Assembly (NCBI GenBank): GCA_036365455.1
Contig: JAWQUS010000030.1
Coordinates: 4,030,001 to 4,094,000, forward strand
Length of the DNA: 64,000 bases
Direction: 5' to 3'
Source of the DNA: Macrosoma leucophasiata
Taxonomy: Eukaryota > Arthropoda > Insecta > Lepidoptera > Hedylidae
Position 1 is the first letter of the stretch, and each line of letters opens with the position of its first letter. Positions 12,301 through 22,360 of this stretch are shown piece by piece. The position numbers and the translations under genes are program-made. The notes under the pieces were generated by a model that was not told the origin of the DNA, made no database searches, and saw nothing but the letters and a program-made list of their open reading frames with translations.

Positions 12301-15300
12301 TTTGGTTTGCATACAGTAACTATCAGTTTATTCAGTTTATTCATTTATTTCATATAATTAGGCTCCTGGAGAGCACTTTTACATCGTCATTTTTTTAAAC
12401 TAACCTAGAGTGAATAGCCACTAAGCATAATCAAAAACACATTATAAATTAAAAAGAAACGAAACAATTAGGTATGTATATGTCATAATCAATTATTTAC
12501 AACCATTTCCTCATTTCAAAAGAAACTGAGAAAATAATGAATTTGGTCGTCATAATAAAGGTTATTCACTTGGCAGAATTACAAGTGCAGTCAATACTGA
12601 GGAGAACTCCGCCACTGAAGAAACTCAGTAAAGCTCTTTTGAATTTAAACTTAAATCTAATACAGCCTGTAATTACACAGCACAGGTTTTCGAAATAGCC
12701 TGGAAGCGATCGCTTCAATCCCATGGTGTGGTGTCATTAAGATTATCTCGCTTTACTTCTGGATGGAATATGAATATAATGTTAGACGAACAAGACCCAC
12801 CTGGTGCCCCTGCGGTCGAGCAGCGCGTCGATGCGACTGAGGTGCGCGCGCAACGCCGCAGACTTCTGCTCATCCTTGCGAACTAACACCAGCTTCAGTT
12901 TGGAGTACAGGTTCTCGATGAGTGACGCCACTTCCTTGTCCTGGAACGAATGAACATAAGTACAGTAGCAATTCGCGCGACATGATGATAAGGTCTTTTT
13001 TGCGTTACGTTTGGTGGAAGACAAGCATAATATTATATTATTATTTTATGTAAGGAAGGTGGCAAGTGGCAAACAAGCATGCAGCTCACATTGATGTTAA
13101 GTGATGACCGCAGCCTATAGGCATCTACATAAAAACCAGAGGTCAAAATGCAGATGCGTTGCCATCCCTAAGACCTAAGGTATCTCTGTGATAGTTATTA
13201 CGAGGCCATACATTACCACCTGACCGGAACACGATAGTGCTGAACACTACCATTTAGCGGCAAGTATATTAGGTAATGCGGTGATGCCTACGCCCGCGAG
13301 CTCCGTCACTGGAGCTCTACCACCAGTAAACAAACATGTAGGTGTTTATAGGCTAGTGTTACATATCATCACTGTAAACTGTATGCTTGTTTGCCATATC
13401 AAGACATTGTAAACAACAACTCAAGATGTAAAAAAATGGGTAAATCTGTCGAACATGCAAATTCAAATATTTTAACAAAAAACAAATACTCCAGCAATGA
13501 GAAGATCGTTTGAATTTATGAAAGACGGCTCACGTACATAAATTAGTGTGTCCATTCGCTTGTGACCGATTGAGAGACTCATCGTGTTTGTATTCGTATA
13601 ATTAAACTAGTTTCGAAAAACCTGCTTCAGCTCACATTTGCCATTATGATGTAATGGCAGACGCTTTATTTTGGTTTATTACACCCATTACGCATTACCA
13701 TTTTAAATATTCTAATGACTTTCTTATAATGCTTAGCTCGCTTAGCTAATCATGACTTTTTTAAACGTTCGATGCAGGTAATATAAATCAAAGTAAATAT
13801 TTCTTTAAAAAATACAGCGTTCATAATCCAACACAAATTATATAATATTGCTAAGAAAAAATACAATCCATTTGCATATTCAGTAGCCTAAGATCCAGTG
13901 GTATAAATAAGGTGAGGTAAAAATAGTATCTAATTAAAACTAAGATTTATTGAGTGCCTTTTGCAAATGACTATTATATATACAGTCAGGGAACTCGCCG
14001 CTTGCCCAAAATCAGTCAAATATAGCTTTTGTTGCGGCGGCATAAGGTGCCAGTGTGGTGAAGCGGTGAGATCCCTAGAAGTACGTTATCGAAGTGAGTA
14101 AGAGATTAATAAACCTGGGTTGCACCATGATATTTGTTAAAGTTATTGTAACAGGCCATATCCTTCTCTAACTGTAACAGATTTCTTTAAGTTAGAGAAG
14201 GATGTGAAGTGTTTCAATAACTTTAAGCCTGGGTTGCAACACGATATTTGATAAAGTTATTGTAACATTTCACATCCTTTTCTAACTTTAACAGATTTCT
14301 TGAAGTCAAAGAAAGATGTGAAATATTACAATAACTTTAACTCTAACAAATATCTTGATGTTACTCAGGCTAAATAAAACAATTTCTGCTAAAACTAAGG
14401 ATCATGATAACTCAAGGCAACAAAATTGAGAACCCATTTAAGTCGTCCATTACGCTGCGGTCATGGGTTCGATATAGGGTAGGGGTTATCAGAGATAATG
14501 GTGTAAAGTCCTTTATCGCTGGTTCTATTGGGATTTAACCATTTTCTGGACATTTCCCAGTACCTCGAAGTTTCATAATGTGCCCGGAGATGTCAACAGG
14601 CTCGCCACCTGTTACATGGGCCAAAACGTAACCAGCGAATCTTGGATGTTTGCATGTATGCTTGAATGCATGCATTTACCTCTGCCTGCCCCTTCGGGAA
14701 TTACAAGCGTGAAGTAACGTTTTTTAAATCGAAAGTACCCTATACCTAGTTACACCACTGTTTCTTAATAACACAAGCTCAACTCTGGAATGATTACCTG
14801 TACGAATAAATTGTGTCCACCGGGCACTGATTTCATGATGTGCCGCTCGATTTTCTCGTTCTCGAGTATCGCGAGGCCGTTGTCGATGAGGATGGGCGGG
14901 TGGGTCGCCTCGAAGTTGGTGCGGAAGTCCGGCGGCGGCTTCTGCATGTCCACTGTTGTTACCTGCAATATGACGTCGGGCAATGTTAAGGTATTTTACA
15001 GTGACGGATCTAGATTTTGAGGTAGAGCTTTATCCACTTTTTTTTGTAAGATAGCAAACAAGCATGGTGGTAGAGCTAAATGGTAGTGTTCGGCACTATC
15101 GTGTTCCGGCCAGGTGGTAATATATGGCCCTGTAATTTCCGACACAGGGGCATAACACCTTAGGCCTCAGGAGTGGCAACGCATCTGCATTTTGATCTCT
15201 GGTCATTGTGTCGGTGTCTATAGGCTGTAGTCATCAGTTAACATCAATGTGAACTGCAAGCTTCTACGCCACTTCCATTTGAATTGAAAAAAAAAATTGC

Positions 15301-16097
15301 CACGTTCGGCATTTGGGTTCAAAATTGCAGTGGCGGTAGTTTTATCGCGGGGCGACCATCCCGTGTTTTTGCATTTACTGCTCTGTTCGGTTGATTGACT
15401 GCACAAACCGAAGAATTATCCTGCATTTAGGGAGCAATAAGTGTAATGAAAGTAGGGTCAGGACGTCCCAACAGCGAAACTTTAAATATGACAAAATGGT
15501 ATGGTAGTTTACAGATCGCAAGTTCTAGAACTGTCCAGTCATTATTTTCTTTCGATATTAGTCATTCATCGTCAGCTTGTGTAATTGGGAAAAAAATTAT
15601 AAACCCATGTTATAATGACAAACACGTGCGTGAGATTATGGATTATTATTTGACGATTGATGACGCTACATTTAAAAGGGTAAATACATGAAAGATAATT
15701 ATGTAATAAAGTAAAACAAGGGGTACCGTCAAAACCGAGGATATTTCACGCATGCCATATCGCTCCCAATGAGGGAGTGAACTTATGTCTCTTGGATTTA
15801 TGTCCCTACCAGAAAATAAAAAATAAAAAAAATCACAATATCTATCTATCTATTATACTGCGATAAATTGCGTAACCAAAGTGTATTAATGTGAGCTAAA
15901 CGTAAACATGATAAGATTTTTAAATAAAACAATCCAAAATCTTCAAGTATTGTTTACTCACGTGAAGTAATCGAATGTATGCGAACCATACTCACTTTTA
16001 AGGAAATGGTTTTGAGTTCTGCTAAGAGGTAGAGGTCCATGAAGTACTCCTGGCAGAAGAGGCACGCGCCCTTCCGCCTCCCGTCGATTGTCGATGC
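6217..16097 (-). CDS. Clic: Clic, chloride intracellular channel (6 of the coding exons)
   Basis: CLIC proteins have a glutathione-S-transferase fold and exist as soluble and membrane-associated forms. Reported roles include anion conductance, glutaredoxin-like activity and tubulogenesis (nematode EXC-4). Six minus-strand exons joined at GT/AG borders give 237 codons and a TAG stop. The N-terminal part has the redox-site region ACLFCQEYFM, which corresponds to the CPFS motif of human CLIC1 and to the putative membrane helix. A cis-proline HPPILIDNG segment follows. The C-terminal all-helical part carries FLTGDTMCCFDCEL, a CLIC signature, and ALWRYMYHMYQ. The insect protein is about 260 aa, so some 20-25 N-terminal residues including the start Met are missing. 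They would come from a first exon that I could not find. No stop or frameshift interrupts the assembled frame, so the gene looks functional. Confidence 0.96.
6310..10086 (-). other. Clic intron E-F
   Basis: About 3.8 kb. Apart from the Tc1-like MITE at 7669-7920 it shows no recognised repeat and no further coding segment. It is A+T-rich throughout, with a few short CpG-bearing patches at about 8400-8470. Confidence 0.8.
7669..7920. mobile_element. Tc1/mariner-type MITE, 32-bp inverted ends
   Basis: Left end 7669-7700 and right end 7889-7920 are inverted repeats matching at 28 of 32 positions, bounded by TA and starting CAGT. The shared inner part reads CAAGAAATAATGCACATCGA. Inner inverted words (GAGCGTTAT and ATAACGCT) extend the hairpin. 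A diverged relative lies at about 48771-48990. It is non-coding and sits in a Clic intron. Confidence 0.85.
10087..10197 (-). CDS. Clic: Clic coding exon E (C-terminal helices)
   Basis: 37 codons in phase 0, from TSFRALWRYMYHMY to HYKLQQ, with the conserved FTQSCPAD turn. Acceptor TTACAG. The donor GTAATC is followed at once by a run of 12 or more C on the transcribed strand, seen as a G run at about 10068-10080 on the plus strand. Confidence 0.95.
10199..10412 (+). pseudogene. LINE reverse-transcriptase C-terminal relic
   Basis: Translates in the plus direction as GPGRPRLTYHDQIGRVLSDG, then NRRACMKRMM and DEAREVCQDR. This is the C-terminal tail of a LINE reverse-transcriptase ORF that recurs in this window (34150, 59474, 60002 and 62613). 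Only the last 65-70 codons remain, directly beside Clic exon E. The open frame then runs by chance into a SINE. Confidence 0.75.
10433..10571 (+). repeat. SINE-A, 5' part only
   Basis: Starts ACTGGTGGCAAAGCTC and carries the GTAGTTGTTCAGCGCTATCG and GTGTTCCGGTCAGG words of the window's commonest SINE. It breaks off at TAATTTCCGG, where another dispersed repeat begins. Confidence 0.75.
10572..10830 (+). repeat. Dispersed repeat E (CCACTGCTGGACAAAG core)
   Basis: Begins CATCATCACTCCAGCC, then ACATCCACTGCTGGACAAAG, and continues to a CATCCCGCGTTTTT block and TTGACCGCC. Pieces of the same family occur at 15310-15440, 29872-30055, 41560-41690 and 62536-62612. It is common in lepidopteran genomes but I cannot name its class. 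The short open frame here at 10767-11051 is a product of the repeat, not a gene. Confidence 0.6.
11395..11610 (+). repeat. LINE-like 3' end fragment (family F)
   Basis: The stretch ending GGGGATTCTTCTAACACAAG ... AAGAAGAGTTCCCACACC matches, inverted, the segment at 45975-46215 over about 200 bp, for example TACTATGAAACACCGC against its complement. The non-coding character and A/T-rich end suggest the 3' UTR of a retrotransposon. The class is inference. Confidence 0.55.
11735..11837 (-). CDS. Clic: Clic coding exon D (CLIC signature FLTGDTMCCFDCEL)
   Basis: One base plus 34 codons, ending YFVDFEIP. Donor GTGAGC. The acceptor ends in CAG after a short pyrimidine tract. FLTGDTMCCFDCELMPRL corresponds to the strongly conserved FLDG...ADCNLLPKL segment of vertebrate CLICs and is the most diagnostic part of the gene. 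Confidence 0.96.
11887..12177 (-). repeat. SINE-B, tRNA-derived, diverged copy
   Basis: Reads on the minus strand from CTTCAGTAGTTTAGTGGTAG (A-box-like) to the tail ending GCACGAAGTAAC, with the shared TACGTTTTGGCTCATGTAAC block in the middle (plus-strand sense shown). It lies in the Clic intron between exons C and D. Confidence 0.7.
12324..12741 (-). mobile_element. 5'-truncated LINE copy (3' UTR only)
   Basis: About 418 bp that match the 3' end of the LINE at 22.5-26.9 kb (22518-22955) at roughly 90% by eye. It includes the terminal TTTATTCAGTTTATTC repeat and the GCGATCGCTTCAATCCCATG block. It begins only a few codons before the ORF2 stop, a classic heavily 5'-truncated insertion, and lies inside the Clic intron between exons C and D in the gene's orientation. 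No clear target duplication was seen. Confidence 0.88.
12801..12940 (-). CDS. Clic: Clic coding exon C (inter-domain helices)
   Basis: 46 codons plus two bases, beginning DKEVASLIENLYSKLKLVLV and ending with the first two bases of an Arg codon that is completed by the next exon (AG|A). Acceptor TTCCAG, donor GTGGGT. The segment is charged and helical. In the family it links the two halves and includes a variable loop, here KDEQKSAALRAHLSRID. Confidence 0.95.
13056..13326 (-). repeat. SINE-A, near full length
   Basis: Minus-strand copy from CTGGTGGTAGAGCTCCAGTG (right side) to the GGCAAACAAGCATGCAG tail region. It lies in the Clic intron between exons B and C, in the gene's orientation. Confidence 0.85.
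14112..14371. mobile_element. Two adjacent palindromic MITE copies (family D)
   Basis: Copy 1 (14112-14224) starts AACCTGGGTTGCACCATG and lacks its right terminus. Copy 2 (14225-14371) has both ends. Its left AGCCTGGGTTGCAAC pairs with its right GTTACTCAGGCT, and the arms carry AAAGTTATTGTAACA and CACATCC blocks that fold into a long hairpin. Other copies: 34868-34997 and a fragment at 40691-40745. Non-coding. Confidence 0.8.
14445..14730 (+). repeat. SINE-B, tRNA-derived
   Basis: Plus-strand copy with a B-box-like GGGTTCGATA at about 14466. The body has the ACCTCGAAGTTTCATAATGT and GGCTCGCCACCTGTTACATG blocks. The tail is CCCCTTCGGGAATTACAAGC followed by GTGAAGTAACG. The 5' A-box region is eroded. 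Confidence 0.8.
14798..14962 (-). CDS. Clic: Clic coding exon B (cis-proline segment)
   Basis: 55 codons in phase 0, beginning VTTVDMQKPPPDF, with HPPILIDNG and the acidic ENEKIERHIM helix, and ending NLFVQ. Acceptor ATTGCAG, donor GTAATC. The exon completes the thioredoxin-like half of the protein. The PP pair before ILIDNG is the conserved cis-proline position of the GST fold. Confidence 0.95.
15064..15296 (+). repeat. SINE-A with internal deletion
   Basis: Starts ATGGTGGTAGAGCT and jumps straight to AAATGGTAGTG, missing about 60 bp of the usual 5' half. It then runs to a poly-A tail at about 15287-15296. The 15 bases before it (AGCAAACAAGCAT) look like the end of an opposite-strand copy, so the junction is a head-to-head join. 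Confidence 0.75.
15310..15440 (+). repeat. Dispersed repeat E fragment
   Basis: Shares AATTGCAGTGGCGGTAGTTT, GACCATCCCGTGTTTTT and the following 70 bp with 10690-10830. Non-coding. Confidence 0.55.
15996..16097 (-). CDS. Clic: Clic coding exon A (thioredoxin-like start, redox motif)
   Basis: 34 codons in phase 0, reading ASTIDGRRKGACLFCQEY and ending ISLK. The acceptor is a TTTTTGCAG-type site and the donor is GTGAGTATGG, close to consensus. It carries the CxxC-like CLFC motif and the hydrophobic FMDLYLLAEL stretch that corresponds to the CLIC membrane-insertion segment. A preceding exon must supply the initiator Met. Confidence 0.95.
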
Positions 16098-16606
16098 CTG
16101 CAAAAACAGAAAAATATTGGTTAATATTACTGATACAAAGCTCATTGTGACAGAGACAAAAAAGACTACAGGCCTTTAAATAAATCAAGTATGTATTCAA
16201 TTCATTTTAAGAACAGCTAGCACCGTTTATTAAACTAATGCTGAATATCTCGAAGTGAGTGAAGTCATTAAATGTGCATTTGATGCGCATGTTTGTGTTA
16301 GTGTGCCGTTTTGAAGGTTTTGTACGTAGTTTCCATACTGTTCATATTTGTACTGTGTGTAGTTAGGCTGACCGAGTCGCTCCGGTCTCCCTTATTAGGG
16401 ACCCTAACTCCCTAAACGTTATTACACTACCCTGACCCTTGCTATCGGACCCTGACCTACCGTGTCGTGTAATAAGGACATAAGATAATTATAATTATGC
16501 CATTCCAATCCTCAATAGAACTCAAGTTTTTACTTTAATTTTGCCAACGCCATAGTTTTATTTTTCAGACAACATCGATAAGTTGCAATGCAGACTTCTC
16601 TGGTTT

Positions 16607-16988
16607 AAAGGAGATGTTGCAAAAATGTATGGACCTCCGGCCATGTATTGTACACAATATCATTAACAGGCAATATCAATATAAAAACGTTTTTTACTGC
16701 CATATATTCACTTATTAAGCTTTGTTTGCAGTTACAAAACATTATTTGCAGTTAGAATCGCAACTCAAAACCAACATGGCGATTATGGCGGGCGATGTCA
16801 TTTTGACAAATTCCACTAATAATCATATTGAAAATGATAAAATCGTTTGAATTAAATGTGGTTGTAACTCTAAAATATGTTCCTGAATAAATTCATTGTA
16901 TTTTTTTCGGATTCTTCTTTAATTTAGCCATTTTTGAGGTAGTGTACGAACCAGCGCCGAGCTCGCAACATCTCCTTTGGCTCGAAAC
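16607..16988. mobile_element. MITE with AAAGGAGATGTTGC ends (copy 1)
   Basis: Perfect 14-bp inverted ends at 16607-16620 and 16975-16988. The interior includes CAACATGGCGATTATGGCGG and TTTGAATTAAATGTGGTTG. A second copy at 50812-51269 is about 90% similar by eye apart from an extra internal block. Non-coding. It lies upstream of Clic exon A. Confidence 0.85.
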
Positions 16989-17476
16989 TGCAAAATTATA
17001 TCATCACTAAGAATATCCGGTTCATTATTGTTTTGGTCGCAAATTAAACCGTCAGTCGACAGCGCAATTAGTTAAGATCATAAGACGTTAGCTGTACTTC
17101 GTTGCATAATTTCTTAACAAGTTGAGACGGCACCATTTAGGTAATTAGACTTGCTAATTTTTATTTAACAATGTGGTGCTTCCGCATCGCGATTATGAAC
17201 GAATTTCTTTAATTGCCGATGTTTATGGATGTTGCCCAATGTTACCCAGATAAACTACGGTTGTTTCCAGAAACATTTTATGTAAGGCTACGTTGTTATT
17301 GAGTAAGTATTTTAAAATTATTGTTTCATTTATTCGAAGGTCTTGCTTTAATCAATAATCTAATATTATACTTAATCCTACAGAAGATTACGATTTTGGA
17401 TAATCCAACATTTAAATTCTTTTGCTTGATTCAATTCAAGTATGCTTCAAGTACACGAGCTTCATTTACAGCGTAG

Positions 17477-17717
17477 TATAGGTCGCGCCACGTAAAAAGA
17501 ACGCTGGAAGAAAGTAGAAGGGATGTGTTCGCGCATCGGTACACTCGCGCACGAAAGTACTAGCCCTATTGGTTTATTTTTGATCTAGCTTTCGCTTGCG
17601 GTTTCGTGTATTGGTAGGCAGATTGAAAACGCCGCACCTCATACCACCAAATAGATCGATAAATCGTCTAATGCGCAGCTTGACCGCCAGCGTTCTTTTT
17701 ACCAGGCGCGACCTATA
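17477..17717. mobile_element. MITE with 31-bp near-perfect inverted ends
   Basis: Left 17477-17507 and right 17687-17717 are inverted copies with two mismatches, beginning TATAGGTCGCGCC and ending GTAAAAAGAACGCTGG. A TA sits at each end, consistent with a TA target. The interior (about 179 bp) is CpG-bearing and non-coding. It is the cleanest MITE in the window. Confidence 0.85.
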
Positions 17718-19046
17718 ACTCTAGTTTTATATCACCCAATAAAATACTTCATCTATCATGACAGGATGACAAAATAAAAGCAGAATTAATAAAATGTCGG
17801 AAATGTTTTTAAACACCAATTTAAATAGTCGTATATTTCTAGTGAAAATTAATATTATAGATGTCACTCATAGGACGTAGTTAGACATAGATAGTCACTC
17901 GTAGTCACACGTGGCATCATGTGAAATGGAAACCTTCAGTTTGAATATTCATGAATACATTGTTACGCGACAAGCCGTGCCGTGACTGATTTACTATTGT
18001 ATTTACGAGGTCATTAATATGTTACTATTTGTGTAAAGTCTGAAGTAAGGGACCAATCTAGTTAATTTTTAACAACCGCAACAACATGGTACAAAATGTT
18101 TGTGACAGCGGGTATTTATTTTCCGCAAATGTAACATGTGAAAAATTGAGTTCTTACCCGAAATGTTTATTCAAGGCTACGTGACAATAAAAATAACAAA
18201 CTATTTACCTACCTACGTTTATTTTAAGTGAAACACCACTAAAATACATTACAACGTGTGTGAGTGATTTTTATTACAAGCGCATAGTGAAAGCGTTTTT
18301 ATGGTTTTCGCCAATTTACACTAACATAGTTTAATCGACGAATCATGCTTGTGAAGATTTTCTTTGTTTCTGTGTGTTAGTTCTTTGTTGTGTAGTTATT
18401 ACATGAGTCATTCCTCAACGGGTCAAAGGGATCGACTTGTAAGCTGTACGCCTGTACTTACTTACCTACTTTCTATTTGCCTATGAATTTTATCGGTATG
18501 GTATAGTATCTTCTTTAGCAAGCGAATAAATGTTTTTGAGGGTTTATTTCGCACCCATACTACCCGGCACAACCGATCGAAATATCGTCTAATTGATTGA
18601 AACAGAAAAGGCAATAAAGTCTTTGGTTTTAATTCAATTAATTTTTCAAGGTAATATACCTTTATTTATTAATATACCTTTACTTATTATATTATTCCTT
18701 TTCTGAAGCCTAATATCTTGTGTCTTATGACCATTAACCACTAACAGGTAGGTATACGATAGCGACTAACACTTGTATATCTCGTAAACTATAACTTAAA
18801 ACATATCGTCAAAATAACCACTGCAGTGTCATAATAATACACTATTTAATATTTCATTAAATTCAACAAGGTATTTACTAGGTTATTGGATTTTTTAAGG
18901 TACGATCACTAGATTTCAACATGCAAGTAATTCTTAATTAAAATGAATTAAAATTTGTTAGTTTAGGTTTTCACTGCTTAAATAGTTAATTATTATATTT
19001 ATATTAGGTATGTTGCACCCCTACAACTTATTTCACACAACCCCAA

Positions 19047-19130
19047 GATTGACTGTAAGAGAATGCCTAGTGGCATTAAGTCCGCCGTATGTACGATATG
19101 CATAAAAGTGTAAATAAATTAATAAATAAA
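19047..19130 (+). repeat. LINE 3' end fragment
   Basis: Carries GAGAATGCCTAGTGGCATTA, then AGTCCGCC and an AAATAAATTAATAAATAAAT tail. This is the form of a widespread lepidopteran non-LTR retrotransposon 3' end. It is followed by an inverted word pair (ATAAAAGTGTAAATA at about 19101, TATTTATACACTTTTAT at about 19146). Confidence 0.65.
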
Positions 19131-19559
19131 TAATTCAGAAACCAATATTTATACACTTTTATGCTTATCTTCAGAAGCTAGACATGTTATGCACAGATAA
19201 GGTCTATGTTGCATAAATATTTACTATCCTATGTGCAGTTGCTTCATTCAACATGCACACGTTAGGGTTTATTGCACCCGATGTGCAAACCTTGAATGTT
19301 AACACTCCTTGATTACGAACTCACTCAAGCCTTAGGTCCGTATTAATAGATCGACCTCAGTCCTTCGGGCTATCTTAAGATCACATTTTTATACTAAACG
19401 GGATCTGAACGCCATGGTATGGGACTGAGATCTGTCTAACAATACGAAAAATAAAGAACGACACCCAAGTCTCACATTTCAGATTAATAATCAAGTACAG
19501 GCACAAATCTTCAAGTCCTGCCTGAATATTAAACCATATTTGACTTCAAGGGCTAAAAG

Positions 19560-20110
19560 AAATCTATTTATGAGTCAAAACAACACCTACTACCTACGAA
19601 TATGCGCCAAGAAACTCTGCATCGCTTTCCTTCCGTGGAAACGTCCCCGAAAGGCTGGTTGCCACGTCGAATCGCTGTGCTAATCCACAATGCAAAGAAT
19701 ATAACTGTAGATAGCTGTGTGATGTGTGTGGTGAGAAAGGGTATATGGTACGTTACCAATAACAAGTCCGCACACACTGTTTCACATTAACTATAATCGT
19801 ATTGACGTCACAAAAGGTACAGCACAAGAAGAACAAGGAGAGAGTCACAATAATAATTAACAGTACGTTTAGGTCACGGCACAAACACTAAACATATAAA
19901 TGACTAGTCCAATTGAAATAATATTAACAAACGGCGAGAGATACAAAAGCGCGTCGAGTAGGCAAGCACGACTGGCGTTGCAACCGCGGCGGTCGGGCGG
20001 CGCGAGAATTCGCGGGTAGATCTCACGCCCGCGAAGCGCGCGTACCCGCAACCGTTGTGATATTATGTAGCGATAATAAAGTCGCGGTATACTACGGGTT
20101 TCACCCGAGT
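19560..20110 (-). promoter_or_regulatory. CpG-rich block, candidate promoter / 5' UTR
   Basis: Against an A+T-rich background this block contains a dense CpG cluster (CGCGGCGGTCGGGCGGCGCG at about 19986-20005 and CGCCCGCGAAGCGCGCG at about 20026-20042). It lies about 3.9 kb upstream of Clic exon A in the gene's direction, where a 5' UTR exon could sit. Part of the open frames here are long for this base composition, but none looks like a protein. Assignment to Clic is inference. No start ATG in frame with exon A was found. Confidence 0.3.
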
Positions 20111-22170
20111 ATGCTCGCGACAAATAAATAATTACATACGAATATTTGTGTAACTGTATTTGTGTGATATGTAATGTATGGATGTTGTATAGTGTAAGTG
20201 CATGTGTAATACCCATAAATACATATGAAATAAATATTGTATGTGTAATATATACATAAACATAATGTTCCCTACATAACCAACCCTTCGGCCATTTGAA
20301 TCGATATTATTCGGTGAGAAAATGGAAATATGGTTTTACATTTCAGAAGTTTCGAATTATTTGCTACCATTTCCATAATAGACCCAAACAATAATTAGGT
20401 ATGCCAAATACATCCCTACTAACATGAGTATTTCCTAAATCTAACTCTTCAGATACAGATAAAACGATAGAAACAACATTCAAGGGATAAAAAAAAAAGA
20501 AATAAGTTTTTTCTCTTGGCACAAATTCTTCGGCATCGTCACGGGCAAATGGTCCCTATGAATAATCACATAAACAATGTTCACACAAGCGGTTGACACA
20601 CCGCCTGGGGTTACCACGGCTCCGCATGCTAACCATGCGATTAATTATCGACTCCAGGCAGGAGATGAGCGAGATGTTTATAGCTAATATGGATGTTGTT
20701 TTCATTTGCATGCCGCGCCAGTTATTGGAACGACGGGTGACCACACTTTGTCGGGCTAGTTTGGTATTTCTAGTACTAACTAGATACTACTTTTATTGCA
20801 ACATACATGGCCGCTTTCATTTTCACTTCAAACAATGATAACATAACCATAGAATTTTCTCCTAGAACATTACTTGTCTTTGGATCTCTTGATTTGCGAC
20901 CCAAAAATGCCCATCGTTAAGTAGACCAATTATGCACAGTAAAGTTGCTAAACCACTAGGCAAAATTAACTCCGCCCGCGGTTCCACCTGAAATAGGGAA
21001 CATGTCCATTCTCCATTATCACAACAAAGAATGATATTGAGATATATTCCAAATTTATTTACTGTCTAGGTACCTAAGTGGAAGTCTCCTATTGATAAGT
21101 GAGAGAAAGTAATGAACTCCTCAATGTCACCTGAGGAATTTGAAAACGTGTATAAAGAGTCTGTCTTTTATCCCTCAAAAAACTAACGAATATTTTACGA
21201 ACATCTGCCTCTCCCTATGCCACGAAATACAAACTCAGCATTATATAAAACGACGCGGTGTATCCCCAACATCGTCAAAGAATGGTGGTCGTATAAACCG
21301 ATGACTGAGTGGAATAGAAACCTGGTGGCTGGTGGTGCGATGGTGCGTAACGCACCTACATAGATGTACATCATGAATCATGACGTACACTGTACACAAT
21401 TAGAAACTGCCAACCGCTCAATGATAATATATTGGCGCGGCAACACTAGAAGAGGTTATTAATTGATGATGCCAATGATACCAATACTTTAGATGTTACG
21501 TTTAGTGATGATTCACGGTTGTCGAGGTTCATTGAATCGATTGGTGTAGACAATTTCACAAGCTATATGTTTTATTTAACTTGATTTTGCAGGTCAAATC
21601 TTGCAATAAAGTTTTGAGATTGTTCCTATCAACTGGATGCGGTAACATTTGGCTTTATGTAACTTCGACTTACTGTGCAGAAAGTTCTCTAAGTCTGTAT
21701 TTTCTGATGGGGAGTAAGCACGAATCCACATCGTAGGCGTCACCTACGATTCGTTCACCGAATAGCGGGGAGTCTAGATGTTAGACACCATCGAGCGCGT
21801 TTCGAAACTGAAGGTATCGCTGTATCCGACCGCCTATCGAAATTGTTGTCGACATTACTAACAGTAATAATTCACATACTATTGTTGAACATGGGAACTC
21901 ACAAAAATTGATCGAAATTATATTATATACCTATATAATATTTTATAAATTATGACGACGTGACGACCCCACCATGCACGAAGGAGAATACTTTCGCTAG
22001 TGCACTCGAACAATAGCGGTCAAAACAATCCAACAGCGCAGTAGCAAATGCAGTAACGGAAGGTGGGCAACAGTATCCCGCGATAAAACTATCTATAATC
22101 TTTAAGGGAGATTGTCTTTCTGAAATGATGATTATTATTAAGCATTTAATTTAAGAAGCATTTAAACCAG
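20111..22170. other. Non-coding, no repeat family identified
   Basis: No repeat named elsewhere was recognised. A minus-strand frame at 20556-20744 begins like a signal peptide but has no supporting family. A block at about 21780-21870 (GACCGCCTATCG) resembles 63826-63860 and may be an unnamed repeat. Confidence 0.4.
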
Positions 22171-22185
22171 ACTATGGTATGATTA

Positions 22186-22360
22186 TAAATAATAATTGCT
22201 ATCTATCGATAGCAACCGTGACCGACGGCTTAACGTGCCCTGCGAAGCACGGAAACGCGCATTTTAATTTGCCACTAGCGGTCACCCATCACGCACCCGA
22301 CCGCGCCCGTATCGCTGTTTTAACCGAGCTGATCGCTTACGATCTACACCAACCGCGGGG
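22186..22360 (-). mobile_element. 5S-rRNA-like SINE with 14-bp target duplication
   Basis: On the minus strand the segment carries the three-part 5S internal promoter in order: GGTTAAAACAG (box A region), CGGGCGCGGTC (intermediate element) and GATGGGTGACCGC (box C). A non-5S body follows with CGTGCTTCGCAGGGCACG. It ends in a hairpin (22196-22215, TTGCTATC paired with GATAGCAA) and an ATT-rich tail. The 14-bp direct repeat CTATGGTATGATTA at 22172-22185 and 22361-22374 brackets it exactly, the mark of retrotransposition. The true 5S 5' half is absent, so it is not a functional 5S gene. Confidence 0.75.

Noticed and set aside
19869..20216. 115-aa minus-strand open frame across the CpG-rich block
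   Set aside because: It is long only because CpG-rich DNA lacks stops. It has no family motif and no splice junction to Clic.
20556..20744. Minus-strand frame starting like a signal peptide (MKTTSILAINISLIS)
   Set aside because: No recognisable family, no clear donor that joins Clic exon A, and composition like the background.
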